From contig NZ_BMFD01000020.1 in NCBI RefSeq assembly GCF_014637795.1, positions 1,185 to 40,034 on the forward strand: a DNA stretch of 38,850 bases. Direction: 5' to 3'. This document shows positions 9,101-16,334 of this stretch, one piece after another. The position numbers were made by a program, and so were the translations under genes. This DNA comes from Belliella aquatica. GTDB lineage: Bacteria > Bacteroidota > Bacteroidia > Cytophagales > Cyclobacteriaceae. Under the pieces are notes generated by a model. The model was given only the letters and a program-made list of their open reading frames with translations, had not been told where the DNA came from and ran no database searches. Numbering within the stretch: position 1 is the stretch's first letter; every line of letters begins with the position of its first letter.

Positions 9101-9320
9101 CTTCTCCTGCTGAGAGATTGAGTACAAAGACACCTTCTTCATCCGTTACAACACCTCTACTGCTTCCTTTGAGGATTACCATTGCACCAGGAATGGGTTC
9201 TTTGTTTACCGTGCTTACTTTTCCTGTTACAGGATAAGTAGATTGTGCTTTTATCTGCTGCATGCTCAACAATAGCAGGATGCAGCTTAGCAATTGTTTG
9301 ATAAATTGATTACTGTACAT
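6141..9320 (-). CDS. SusC/RagA-family TonB-linked outer membrane transporter
   Basis: A 1059-residue protein. Signal peptide at about 1-25 (ending QQIKAQS). A carboxypeptidase D regulatory-like domain follows at about 28-110 (VTGKVSTVNKEPIPGAMV...GVVTDEEGVFVL). Then the TonB plug at about 125-235 (RATGSFAQV, RISIRGRSTISANANPLIV-type segment, VESITVLRDAAAASIWGARA) and a 22-strand barrel to the end, closing with FGLKIDL. No STN domain is present, so signalling to an anti-sigma factor is unlikely, and none is nearby. It imports a ligand across the outer membrane with TonB energy, with SusD as lid. It lies between the TlpA-like gene (86 bases upstream) and SusD (12 bases downstream). The substrate cannot be read. 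Confidence 0.95.
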   Translation of the reverse strand: MYSNQFIKQLLSCILLLLSMQQIKAQSTYPVTGKVSTVNKEPIPGAMVILKGSSRGVVTDEEGVFVLNLSAGEAILRVSYLGYATIDQAISVPISEPIQIELKEEGLSMETFEIVSTGYEELPKERATGSFAQVDNELLNRRVSTNLLDRLEDVTPGLVFNRTGGGDPISIRGRSTISANANPLIVIDNFPYDGPLESINPNDVESITVLRDAAAASIWGARAGNGVIVITTKKGLAGTKPRFSFNTNTNFIEAPDLFYVPRMEISDFIDVEKSLFDRGFYQSREVSIDRQTLSPGVELMIQLRDGRISQAEYEERLAALQSFDTRSELAMHFYQPQINQQHAASLSGGTVTHQYVVSLGYDNNRSNIIGNKNDRITLSTQNTWNLANDRLKLNLGVYYAQRNNIETTKLPDLFPYDRLADDGGNALPVIQGLSQRYIQGLDNPFLLDWTFVPLEEIGMRNDRRQNTDLRANIALQYKVSQDLKVDVQYQYWQNATNNREIIPQETFEVRDLINRFTQMESDRQLTRAIPLGGIYNKSDVFAQSHTLRAQLTYNKSIGKHQVSGLGGGELKDWASDTDRIRYYGYSERFANSENVDYFTRFRTFHNNRLANIPYGGGHSGSIDRFVSAFANASYTYNKKYILSASARNDASNLFGVRANQRTVPLWSTGLAWILSEEGFYNWSAVPYLKLRATYGFNGNIDRTVTAFTTASALQGNFNPVSRLPFAQVNNPPNENLRWEKIEMTNLGLDFESKSGRVSGSIEYFIKNGIDLFGTIPMAPSSGVSTYRGNFASAKTQGFDMILRGKIIQSAIRWDASLIYNHVKDRVTGYETQAAVSSYLAFAGGSDLIFPLEGRPLFSIYSYPWGGLDPDNGNPLGLLNGEPSDNYAAIFNEATPESIIYNGPARPTSVGTISNNISYKGFSLSANITYRFGHVFRRSSILYNSLFNGDLGHEDYGNRWRNPGDELVTQVPSMPLALNANRDNMYRYSEILVERGDHIRLQDIRVSYLFDDIRGFNRLELYAFVNNIGLLWKHSDLPIDPDFRSMRPLRSFAFGLKIDL

Positions 9321-9406
9321 ATTTGATCATAAGGTTTGGTTGGATGTTGAATATTAATTAGTAAGAATTCCTTTCGTATTTTAGAAAGTACCGTGAGCGC
9401 CTATAT

Positions 9407-10708
9407 TTATTGATTGACTTGTATATGGAGGATATCTATTACCAGGTCCTTTTCGACCAATCTCAAGTTGTAATTAGCTAGTGCTTCCTGTAAGTCTTCT
9501 ATATTAAAAAGATTGCCTTCTAGACTAAGGTCAATGGGAAAGTCTATACCTGTTTCGTTGATCACTGGCCTTGGATATCTATGGAGATTCTTGATATTCA
9601 ACAAGGAGATTAAAAACTCTATCTCACAGTTTTCCATGATCAGCTCGGTAAACCCTGCTTTATTAAATCTGATGGTTTTCTTTGATTTTAATTGATCAAT
9701 GTCATCACCTTCAAATATCAGTGCATAGACAGGCCAAAGCTCCTGTTCAATTCTGACTTTATACTCTGGAAAAAGTAGGTCTAGGGCATTTTCGACTATT
9801 TGATCTCTTTTGGAAATCAAGTGCTTAGGAATGATGAATTCTACATTAAAACCATTGCCCTGTTTCAACCAGTCCAAATATTCAGCTCCTTTGATATCGG
9901 GGAAAAGTTTTTGCTTTAATTCAGGAGTCATCTTTATTCGGTTAAATCCAAAATACCGCTCATTCATTTTATCCCAATAAGCATTTTTAAAAATATTGAT
10001 TAGGGGTTCGTTGATAAGAGAAATCATTAATGGACCATCATTCGAACCCAATTTCATCCTCACTTGTGAACTAAGACCTGATACATATGGAGATTTGGAA
10101 ACTTGAAACTCTATGTTGTCTTTAAAGACCTCTGGATTTTCTAAAAAGATCTTCGAGGTATAATTGAATTTGACATCTTCAAAAACCTTATTTACGAAAT
10201 TGATTTCACCCTTATCTATGAAGCTTCTGATGTTCTCTGTAGTCACATCCTTCCCTTCTGAGATCCCGACGACTTCTCCAGCTCCATTGACCCATACATA
10301 ATTCGGTAGAGTCTTATGGGGGAGCATCCTCCTCAGAATATTATCCCCATAAATCATTGGCTTCTTGATGTCCTTTAGCTTAGGCATTCGGGCAAATAGC
10401 TTTTCTACTTCTTCCTTGTCTTGATAAGTCACTGGAAGGATCGCTAAGTCATCACCAAAAGCCTTATCCAGGGAGTCTAACTTCGGGAAGCTTGCCACAC
10501 AGGGTGCACACCAAGTTGCCCAGAAGTCAAGGATCAACAACTTGCCTTTGTAGTCGGAGATCAAAATTTCACCTTCAGGATGGTTCAATACATTTTCAAA
10601 CTTGAGGTTGGGGATTTGGTCTCCTATGTCTAGGGGTTTGAGTTTTTGTTGAGCAGTTGCGTTGAAAGCGAAAGAAAGTAAAAGCAGGAAGATTGTTTGT
10701 GATTTCAT
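9407..10708 (-). CDS. TlpA-like thioredoxin with DUF3738-like C-terminus
   Basis: A 433-residue exported protein. The signal peptide is about 1-20 (ends NATAQ). A TlpA/thioredoxin domain is at about 28-165 with the active site WCAPC at 66-70 (Cys67, Cys70) and a cis-Pro loop region around KTLPNYVWV. The remaining 260 residues end with PVINETGIDFPIDLSL...LQEALANYNLRLVEKDLVID. This resembles the C-terminal pattern of DUF3738 proteins (p.vD.TGl.g.y...L...LGL.L). Periplasmic disulfide reductase activity is likely from the motif; the target is unknown. It is the first gene of the TlpA-SusC-SusD set. A redox protein leading a SusCD operon suggests a Cys-containing or peptide-like ligand, or maturation of the transporter, but this is inference. 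Confidence 0.85.
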   Translation of the reverse strand: MKSQTIFLLLLSFAFNATAQQKLKPLDIGDQIPNLKFENVLNHPEGEILISDYKGKLLILDFWATWCAPCVASFPKLDSLDKAFGDDLAILPVTYQDKEEVEKLFARMPKLKDIKKPMIYGDNILRRMLPHKTLPNYVWVNGAGEVVGISEGKDVTTENIRSFIDKGEINFVNKVFEDVKFNYTSKIFLENPEVFKDNIEFQVSKSPYVSGLSSQVRMKLGSNDGPLMISLINEPLINIFKNAYWDKMNERYFGFNRIKMTPELKQKLFPDIKGAEYLDWLKQGNGFNVEFIIPKHLISKRDQIVENALDLLFPEYKVRIEQELWPVYALIFEGDDIDQLKSKKTIRFNKAGFTELIMENCEIEFLISLLNIKNLHRYPRPVINETGIDFPIDLSLEGNLFNIEDLQEALANYNLRLVEKDLVIDILHIQVNQ

Positions 10709-11130
10709 AGAGTTTAGGATATTGGTTGAATTGGTTGATTTAGTTATTGGTTGATTGGGTTAGTGGTTGACTCCAAGTTGAAAGGTTGGAATGTTGGAAT
10801 GTTTGAACGTTGAGTTTGTGGTTGTTTCATGGTTATCAGTTGATTGAGTTAATTCCGCTACGCCACAGGCGCACAGGCGCGGCGAACAAGTGGTTTATTT
10901 AGTGGTTAGTTTGGTTTGGGTTTTTCATCTATAATGATCAGGATATTGATTAGTGGAGGTGGATTGGTTTCTGGTTCTGGGGGTTTGTCGGGTTGCATGG
11001 TTGTAGTGGATTAGGTTATTGGTAATTGAGGTAAAAGGGTAAAGGGAAAAGGTGAAAGGATGAGGTTGGAAGGTTGAAATGTTTTAAGGTTTTAAGGTTA
11101 GGTTAGAGTTTGATGTGGCGGTTTTGGGTT
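10709..11130. other. Gene-free TTGGTTG-rich stretch
   Basis: No gene is seen. The plus strand is G/T-rich, with repeated TTGGTTGA and GGTTGGAATG units. A GTTTCATGGTTATCAGTTGAT segment at 10824-10844 recurs at 12255-12275. A polypurine patch lies at 11036-11075. Confidence 0.6.
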
Positions 11131-11305
11131 GTCATATCGAACAGAGTGAGATATTCCCGCAATGCTGCGGGACAGGCATCGTTTTGGTTACTGGGTTTAC
11201 CTTCTTTTTTACTTCTTTTCTGTTTTTGTCGAGATGAGATTTTCCCGCAATTCTGCGGGACAAGCCTCCTATCGCCTCCCTAAAGTGAGGCAGGATCGAA
11301 ATGAC
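11131..11305. repeat. GTCATATCGA...TCGAAATGAC element, copy A
   Basis: The element starts GTCATATCGAACAGAGTGAG and ends TCGAAATGAC, with near-inverted termini. It carries two internal hairpin modules of the CCCGCA..TGCGGG type (around 11156-11171 and 11246-11261). This family is very common between genes in Bacteroidota genomes (general knowledge). Reading frames that cross it are not genes. Confidence 0.8.
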
Positions 11306-11540
11306 GAAGTAGAAAGGGAGGCCGGCGGGTTGAGTGGAATCGTGTTTGCCGGCCTGGGGAGCTATGGAGAATACTCCCCCACTCCGCCGTCCAATAGTGT
11401 CGTCACCTTCTGTGTCTCCGAACTACTATTTGGATTACTTATGAGGAAAGATGGACGGGGAGGCCCTTTGTAAGGGTAGATTTGAGATTTAAGATTTTAG
11501 ATTGGGTCTCACGCAGATTTCGCGGATTCCGCTGATGGAT

Positions 11541-11820
11541 TTTACCACAGATGAACACGGATGGACACTATCAATTTTAGAATGTAGAATGCAGATTTTA
11601 GATTGGGGGGCGGATTGGTTTCATGGTTTTAGTTATTAGTGGATTGAGTTGGATTGGTTATTAGGGATTGGAAGGTTTAGAGGTTTGAAGGTTTGAAAGT
11701 TGGGTCTCTCGCAAAGGGTCGCCGAGGTGCAGAGGACGCAAGGTTTGTTGAGGATGGAAGGTTTGAAAGTTGGGGGCGGGTTGGTTTCATGGTTTTAGTT
11801 ATTAGTGGATTAAGGGATTG
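11541..11820. repeat. Mixed dispersed repeats
   Basis: Contains a third TTTACCACAGAT copy (11541-11569). A near-identical pair of about 40 bases around GGTTTCATGGTTTTAGTTAT lies at 11605-11646 and 11772-11812. A TCTCGCAAAGGGTCGCCGAGG segment lies near 11707. No gene is seen. Confidence 0.6.
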
Positions 11821-11889
11821 GTTGAGTGGGTTATTTGGTTAACTGGTTAATTGAGTTGGGATAAGTGGTTGGGATGGTGTCCTTTAGTC

Positions 11890-12043
11890 GTCATATCGAA
11901 CAGAGGGAGATATCTCGTTTTGGTTACTGGGGCTCAGATTCTATAAAACACCTCTCCTACTTTTGACGAGATGAGATTTCGATCCCGAAAGCTTTCGGGA
12001 TCGAAATGACAGAGTCTCGAAATGACGTGGAAGTCGAAATGAC
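11890..12043. repeat. GTCATATCGA...TCGAAATGAC element, copy B
   Basis: Shorter copy lacking the first hairpin module. The second module is CCCGAAAGCTTTCGGG (11984-11999 region). Its right terminus TCGAAATGAC is present three times in tandem (12001-12010, 12017-12026, 12034-12043), which points to end duplication or slippage. Confidence 0.75.
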
Positions 12044-12350
12044 GGGTAAAAACCCCAGCACGGTGGGCAGGTATGTGGTCGCTGCAAACCAGTTTAGCAT
12101 CACTTGTTTTTAGGTTAGACATAGATTCCACTGGCTGGGGGTATTGGGGTGAGGCAACCTTTCTTTTTTTTTAGTTATTTGGTTATTGGTTGAATGAGTT
12201 ATTAGGGGTTAGAAGGTTGGAAAGTTGGAAGGTTATAAGGTTGAGTTTGTAGTTGTTTCATGGTTATCAGTTGATTAGGTTATTAGTGAATTGAGGTTAA
12301 AGGGAAAAGGATAAAGGTTTGGTAAGTGGTTGAGATGGTGTCCTTTAGTC

Positions 12351-12835
12351 GTCATATCGACCAGAGGAGCTTGCCCCGAAGTATTTCGGGGAGATATTCT
12401 CGCACCCCCATAGAAATCGGGAGCGGGACAGGCATCGTCTTAGTTACATGTTCCGATTTTTTTAGAACTCCTCTCCTGCTTTTGTCGAGATGAGATTTTC
12501 CCGCAATTCTGCGGGACAGGCCTCCCTTTCATCGAAATGACGTAGTGGGGTCGTCATATCGACCTTGCCTCACGATTGAGGGAGGCAGAGGGAGATATTC
12601 CCGCAATCCTGCGGGACAGGCATCGTCTTAGTTACATGTTCCGATTTTTTTAGAACTCCTCTCCTGCTTATGTCGAGATGAGATTTTCCCGCAATTCTGC
12701 GGGACAGGCCTCCCTTTCATCGAAATGACGTAGTAGGGTCGTCATATCGACCAGAGGGAGATATTCCCGCAATCCTGCGGGACAGGCATCGTCTTAGTTA
12801 CATGTTCCGATTTTTTAGAACTCCTTTCCTAGTTT
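12351..12835. repeat. Three head-to-tail GTCATATCGA elements (C, D, E)
   Basis: Copy C spans 12351-12541 and copy D 12553-12729; copy E starts at 12741 and stops near 12835 without its right terminus. Unit spacing is 202 and 188 bases. Junctions are nearly identical (CGAAATGACGTAGT.GGGTCGTCATATCGACC-type). Hairpin modules differ at the same internal slots: CCCCGAAGTATTTCGGGG in C, CCCGCAATCCTGCGGG in D and E. So the units are modular, not simple copies. Confidence 0.85.
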
Positions 12836-13408
12836 TGTGGTAAAAGAACACATAAGGGTATCCTTGGGTCATTTTTTGGGATGATCCCGAAATGCTTCGG
12901 TACTACCTAACGGCAGCCTAAGGCTGATACTTTTCGCTTCGTTCGGGGGCTATGGTCCTGATTATTTTTAGAAAAGGACATAGCTGTGTCAGGGAGAAAA
13001 AAACTTGGTTTTTTTCAAAGAGACAGAGAACGCGGAAGAGTTCCTGATTGCTAAGAAGATTGATTTTGGGTTCTTGCCTATCGGGGCTTCTGCAGGAGCG
13101 GGGTGATAGGAAGATTGGCGAGCGCATCCATGACGTATGTGTTTTGGAAAAGCGTATCTGAGTAGATGGCTCTTGGGAAAAAGATGATGAAAAGGCTGAT
13201 AAACTTCAAGTTCTCGAATTAAGAACCTATTTGCTTCAGCTATTCATCGGTAAGCATTTCAAACTGGAGACTTGATGATATTGCGCTGGATTTCTTGTAG
13301 GGAAACCATTCTAGAAAGGAGCTTCACAACCAAATTCTCTCCTTCACAAACGGTGTTTGTCGATAGAATTTGAATATTTATTAATAGTCCTTTCATATTT
13401 CAAGTGCA
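12836..13408. other. Gene-free stretch
   Basis: No convincing coding sequence is seen. It contains small inverted repeats (CAGCCTAAGGCTG near 12915) and a degenerate CCCGAAATGCTTCGG hairpin near 12885. The minus-strand reading frame at 12918-13127 has no recognisable protein character. Confidence 0.5.
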
Positions 13409-13615
13409 TTATTTTTCTGAATATGCTTTATCTAATTTTTCTAATAATTCATACACTACCTTTATGTTATTTAACATCTCAGGCGTGTGCCTGTTCTCAA
13501 TTTTTATTTTGTTGAGAACTCCTAAAATTCCTTTGCGAAATTTTATTATCTCGCATTTTGAAATCCCAAATTGAATGTCATTTTCAACAGGGAAATTTTC
13601 ATTCATTAAAAGCAA
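13409..13615 (-). CDS. Hypothetical small protein
   Basis: A 68-residue frame. From about residue 25 on it looks like two amphipathic helices (FRKGILGVLNKIKIENRH, MLNNIKVVYELLEKLDKAY). Met4 (MNENFPVEND) is an equally good start. It is divergent from the XRE-like gene at 13731 with 115 AT-rich bases between them, so both could share a control region. I do not recognise the family. It may be a partner of the regulator or a fortuitous frame in AT-rich DNA. Confidence 0.4.
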   Translation of the reverse strand: MLLMNENFPVENDIQFGISKCEIIKFRKGILGVLNKIKIENRHTPEMLNNIKVVYELLEKLDKAYSEK

Positions 13616-13730
13616 AGTGAATATTTCATATACAATTGTAAATAAAATATTAACACTATCAAAATAAAAAGTGAATAATTTTAATTAGTATGTCAATTTT
13701 ATATATATTTCTGTTAATAATTTAGTAACT

Positions 13731-13958
13731 ATGGCAACTAGACTGGGAGAATTCTTTCAAAAATACTCAATAAATAAATCAGAGGTGGCAAGAAAGATGA
13801 ATGTTAATAAGCAAAGATTAACACAGTTATCTACAAATGAAAATGCACATCTTAAAGCTGATGAATTATACCTTATAGCATTAGCAACAGGAACCAACCC
13901 GTGTGAATTACTTGAGTATTTGTTTGAAGGGACCGAACTTCCTGATAAACAAAAGTAA
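13731..13958 (+). CDS. Small XRE-family HTH protein
   Basis: A 75-residue protein that is essentially one Cro/C1-type helix-turn-helix. KSEVARKMNVNKQRLTQLST (about 18-37) fits helices 2-3, and the following LKADELYLIALATGTNPCELLEYLF fits helices 4-5 of XRE domains. There is no room for a ligand domain. It ends in a terminator 90 bases on, 270 bases before the ParA-SIR2 pair. It may control that pair or its own divergent promoter; the association is inferred from position only. Confidence 0.75.
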   Translation: MATRLGEFFQKYSINKSEVARKMNVNKQRLTQLSTNENAHLKADELYLIALATGTNPCELLEYLFEGTELPDKQK

Positions 13959-14044
13959 AAGTGGTTTTTTGGGGCAAATAAAAATGATTAATAGAATCAT
14001 ATTAAATCATAAGTTAAATAGTCATTTATATCATTCGTTTATTT

Positions 14045-14070
14045 AAAAGCCTTTTAATTGAGGCTTTTTT
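14045..14070 (+). terminator. Intrinsic terminator after XRE gene
   Basis: AAAAGCCT (14045-14052) and AGGCTTTT (14061-14068) form a perfect stem with an 8-base loop, running into a T tract. It separates the XRE gene from the ParA-SIR2 pair. Confidence 0.8.
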
Positions 14071-14075
14071 ATTGT

Positions 14076-14102
14076 AAAAATACCTAGTAGTTGGTATTTT
14101 TT
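14076..14102. promoter_or_regulatory. AATACC-TAGTAGTT-GGTATT hairpin motif, copy 1
   Basis: AAAAATACC, an 8-base loop, then GGTATTTTT; 130 bases upstream of the ParA-like gene. The same design with a conserved TGTAGT-like loop is at 19869-19895 and 33081-33108. It could act as a terminator (it has a T tract) or be part of a promoter-proximal element. Confidence 0.45.
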
Positions 14103-14231
14103 GTTTGATGGGGAATTGGTAGGTTTGAAAATAAATAATAAAAATCCGCGATATCGTTGATAATATATCACTATAGAATTCTCTTAACTATATTAGCTAT
14201 AGCAAAACTGATCTGGCATTAATATAAAAAT

Positions 14232-15272
14232 ATGATTACAATATCAATGTTTAATAATAAAGGAGGAGTAGGGAAAACTACTTTAACTTGCAATCTAGGT
14301 AATTTCTTGGCAGATTATCATTCCAAAAGAGTTTTAATAGTAGACTGTGATCCACAGTGTAATGCGACTCAATTGATAATGGGTTCTGATTTTGCAAGTG
14401 ATTTATATTGGGATAACTCTTCTAATAACTATAGTGAAATAACAACAATAAGTGACATTCTTCAACCGATTGAAGATGGTGATTCAAGCATCCTTGAAAC
14501 TATTGTTCCTATTAATAAATCTACGAATAGGTTTAATGTAGATTTAATTCCAGGCCATCCAACATTTTCTATTATTGAAGATAGATTGGGCTCTGCATGG
14601 CACGAACTAAAAGGAGGAGATTTAGGAGGTATTAGAAAGACAAATTGGAACACTAGTTTAGTCGCCCAATTGAACAATCAATATGATTTTATATTTTTTG
14701 ATTTAGGTCCTAGTTTAGGCTCAATTAATAGAAGTATCTTGATTGGTTGCCAATATTTTATAACTCCTATGGGCACTGACATATTTAGTATTCTAGGTGT
14801 TCGAAATATCTCCTCTTGGCTTTCATCATGGATGGGAATTTACACTAATTCTTTAGCATTAACTGAAAATAGAACGCCTGGTAGACTGAACCAGTACCAG
14901 ATTGCAGCAGAACCAGCAATATCAAAAGGTTATTTAGGGTACACATCGCAACAATATATCACAAAGAGTAAAGAAGGTGTTAGGCGACCTACAAAAGCTT
15001 TCGAAGAAATAATTAATATGATTCCAGAGGAAATCGCCAATTCTTTACAGTTTTTTATGCCCGATAATTTAAACTCAGATAGTTTAAAAATAGGTGATGT
15101 CAAACATCTGTATAGTTTAATTCCTCTTGCACAATCAGTTTCCTCACCAATATTAAAATTAAAATCAAGTGATGGTTTAGTTGGAACTCAATTTAAGCAA
15201 CAGTCGGAATATGAAGAGATAATTTCTGCCATAACAGAAAATATTTTAAAGAATTTAAACTTAGCAGAATGA
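14232..15272 (+). CDS. ParA/MinD-like ATPase, paired with SIR2 gene
   Basis: A 346-residue protein with a deviant Walker A motif NKGGVGKTT (residues 9-17, signature Lys10), Walker A' DCDPQ (38-42) and a Walker B-like FFDLGPS (around 154-160). These define the ParA/Soj group of SIMIBI ATPases, which dimerise around ATP and usually position DNA or protein cargo. It is longer than plasmid ParA (about 210-260), with an extra segment at about 195-290 before the final helices. No ParB gene or parS-like cluster is next to it. Its stop overlaps the SIR2 start in ATGA, so the two are translationally coupled and probably work together. In this setting a sensor or switch role for a defence NADase is more likely than segregation (inference). 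Confidence 0.85.
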   Translation: MITISMFNNKGGVGKTTLTCNLGNFLADYHSKRVLIVDCDPQCNATQLIMGSDFASDLYWDNSSNNYSEITTISDILQPIEDGDSSILETIVPINKSTNRFNVDLIPGHPTFSIIEDRLGSAWHELKGGDLGGIRKTNWNTSLVAQLNNQYDFIFFDLGPSLGSINRSILIGCQYFITPMGTDIFSILGVRNISSWLSSWMGIYTNSLALTENRTPGRLNQYQIAAEPAISKGYLGYTSQQYITKSKEGVRRPTKAFEEIINMIPEEIANSLQFFMPDNLNSDSLKIGDVKHLYSLIPLAQSVSSPILKLKSSDGLVGTQFKQQSEYEEIISAITENILKNLNLAE

Positions 15273-16123
15273 ATTGGCCAAAAGCATTGACAGCTGAACT
15301 AGCATCAAGAAGATGTATAGTTTTTTTAGGTTCAGGAGCATCTGCTGGCTCTATTTCTGCAGATGGTCACAAATCACCGACAACTTGGCATAAATTCCTT
15401 GATGACTTAAAAGGTAAAATGACATCAGGTGATAAGGTATTAATTGATAAGTTTATATCGGAACAAAGATTCTTAGATGCAGCAGAAGTTATTTTACATC
15501 ATGTACCACAGGCTGATTTTTCAGCTTACATAAGAGAAGAATTAGTTCGTCCAAAATATAAACCATCTCCAATACATCAATCAGTCCTTGAGATAGATCC
15601 TAAGGTTGTTGTAACTACGAATTATGATGATATTTATGACAATTTTTGTCGACAAGGAGAGGCAATTGACGGTTATAATATCTGTCGATATTATGAAGAT
15701 CATCTTGTTTCAGATTTGAGATCTCCAGTGAGATTAATTCTCAAAGCTCATGGTTGTGTTTCAAACCCCTCTAAAATAGTACTTTCTAGATCCCAATACT
15801 TCAAGGAAAAGCAAGAGCATGGCAATTTTTTTAAAGTTTTAGAATCTCTTTTCTTAACACATACAATACTATTTTTAGGTTATTCACTAAATGATCCTGA
15901 TATTCAATTGATTCTTGAAAACTCAAATATTGCTGCTAAAAGTGCTCACCCACATTATATTGCAGTTGGAAATCACATGGACCCAATTTTAAAAGAATCC
16001 TATAAACGGACTTATAATCTAGAATTTGTTGAATTTCCCATAGGTGATTTTAATGCACTAAATAAAGGAATCTCTTCATTGAAGGATGAAGTTTTAAGCT
16101 ACAGAGCAACTTATGCCTATTAA
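15269..16123 (+). CDS. SIR2-family NADase-like effector
   Basis: A 284-residue protein with the SIR2-like (SIR2_2 type) fold motifs in order: FLGSGAS (19-25, NAD-binding Gly loop), VVTTNYDDIYD (114-124, Asn118), KAHG (159-162, catalytic-type His161) and ILFLGYSLNDPDI (200-212, Asp209). The zinc-ribbon Cys pairs of deacetylase sirtuins are absent, as in the NAD-depleting SIR2 domains of antiphage systems. Asn118 and His161 are the residues expected to be needed for NAD hydrolysis. There is no fused sensor domain, so control probably comes from the overlapping ParA-like partner. Known SIR2 defence systems pair with Argonaute, HerA, ThsB or STAND modules; I know of no described ParA-SIR2 system. 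Confidence 0.88.
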   Translation: MNWPKALTAELASRRCIVFLGSGASAGSISADGHKSPTTWHKFLDDLKGKMTSGDKVLIDKFISEQRFLDAAEVILHHVPQADFSAYIREELVRPKYKPSPIHQSVLEIDPKVVVTTNYDDIYDNFCRQGEAIDGYNICRYYEDHLVSDLRSPVRLILKAHGCVSNPSKIVLSRSQYFKEKQEHGNFFKVLESLFLTHTILFLGYSLNDPDIQLILENSNIAAKSAHPHYIAVGNHMDPILKESYKRTYNLEFVEFPIGDFNALNKGISSLKDEVLSYRATYAY

Positions 16124-16240
16124 TAACGCTTGCTGATCTTCATTATCACTCTTAAGTGTTTTCACCAAAGACTCTGTACAGACTGATTTGGTTGATTCAT
16201 TCTATAAGGGAAATTAAAGAGAATATTTATAGATTTGAAA

Positions 16241-16298
16241 TTAGTCATTTAGACTGAAAACATGCTCAATTTAAGAGTTTTTCCTTGTGTTAGTCAGA
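16241..16298. repeat. GTTAGTCAGA boundary element, copy 1
   Basis: Ends with GTTAGTCAGA (16289-16298), 46 bases before the GHKL gene start. The preceding GAAAACATGCTCAATTTAAG aligns with the corresponding part of copy 2 (GGAAATCAGCTCAAATTGAG), so the two sites are homologous over at least 40 bases. The gap 16124-16334 otherwise shows nothing. Confidence 0.6.
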
Positions 16299-16334
16299 CG
16301 GCTAAAAGATGATAAAACATTGTAATAATAAAAA

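Noticed and set aside
11162-11473. Plus-strand 103-codon frame
   Set aside because: It lies across a GTCATATCGA repeat element with its hairpins and has no family resemblance.
11934-12131. Minus-strand 65-codon frame
   Set aside because: Made of the right end of repeat copy B and its triplicated terminus.
11131-12835. CRISPR array
   Set aside because: The tandem units are about 190-200 bases with no short constant repeat and unique spacer pattern, and no cas genes are present.
12918-13127. Minus-strand 69-codon frame
   Set aside because: No recognisable features and embedded in repeat-rich non-coding DNA.
14232-15272. Plasmid partition locus
   Set aside because: No ParB, no replication gene and no parS-like iterons; the coupled gene is a SIR2 protein instead.
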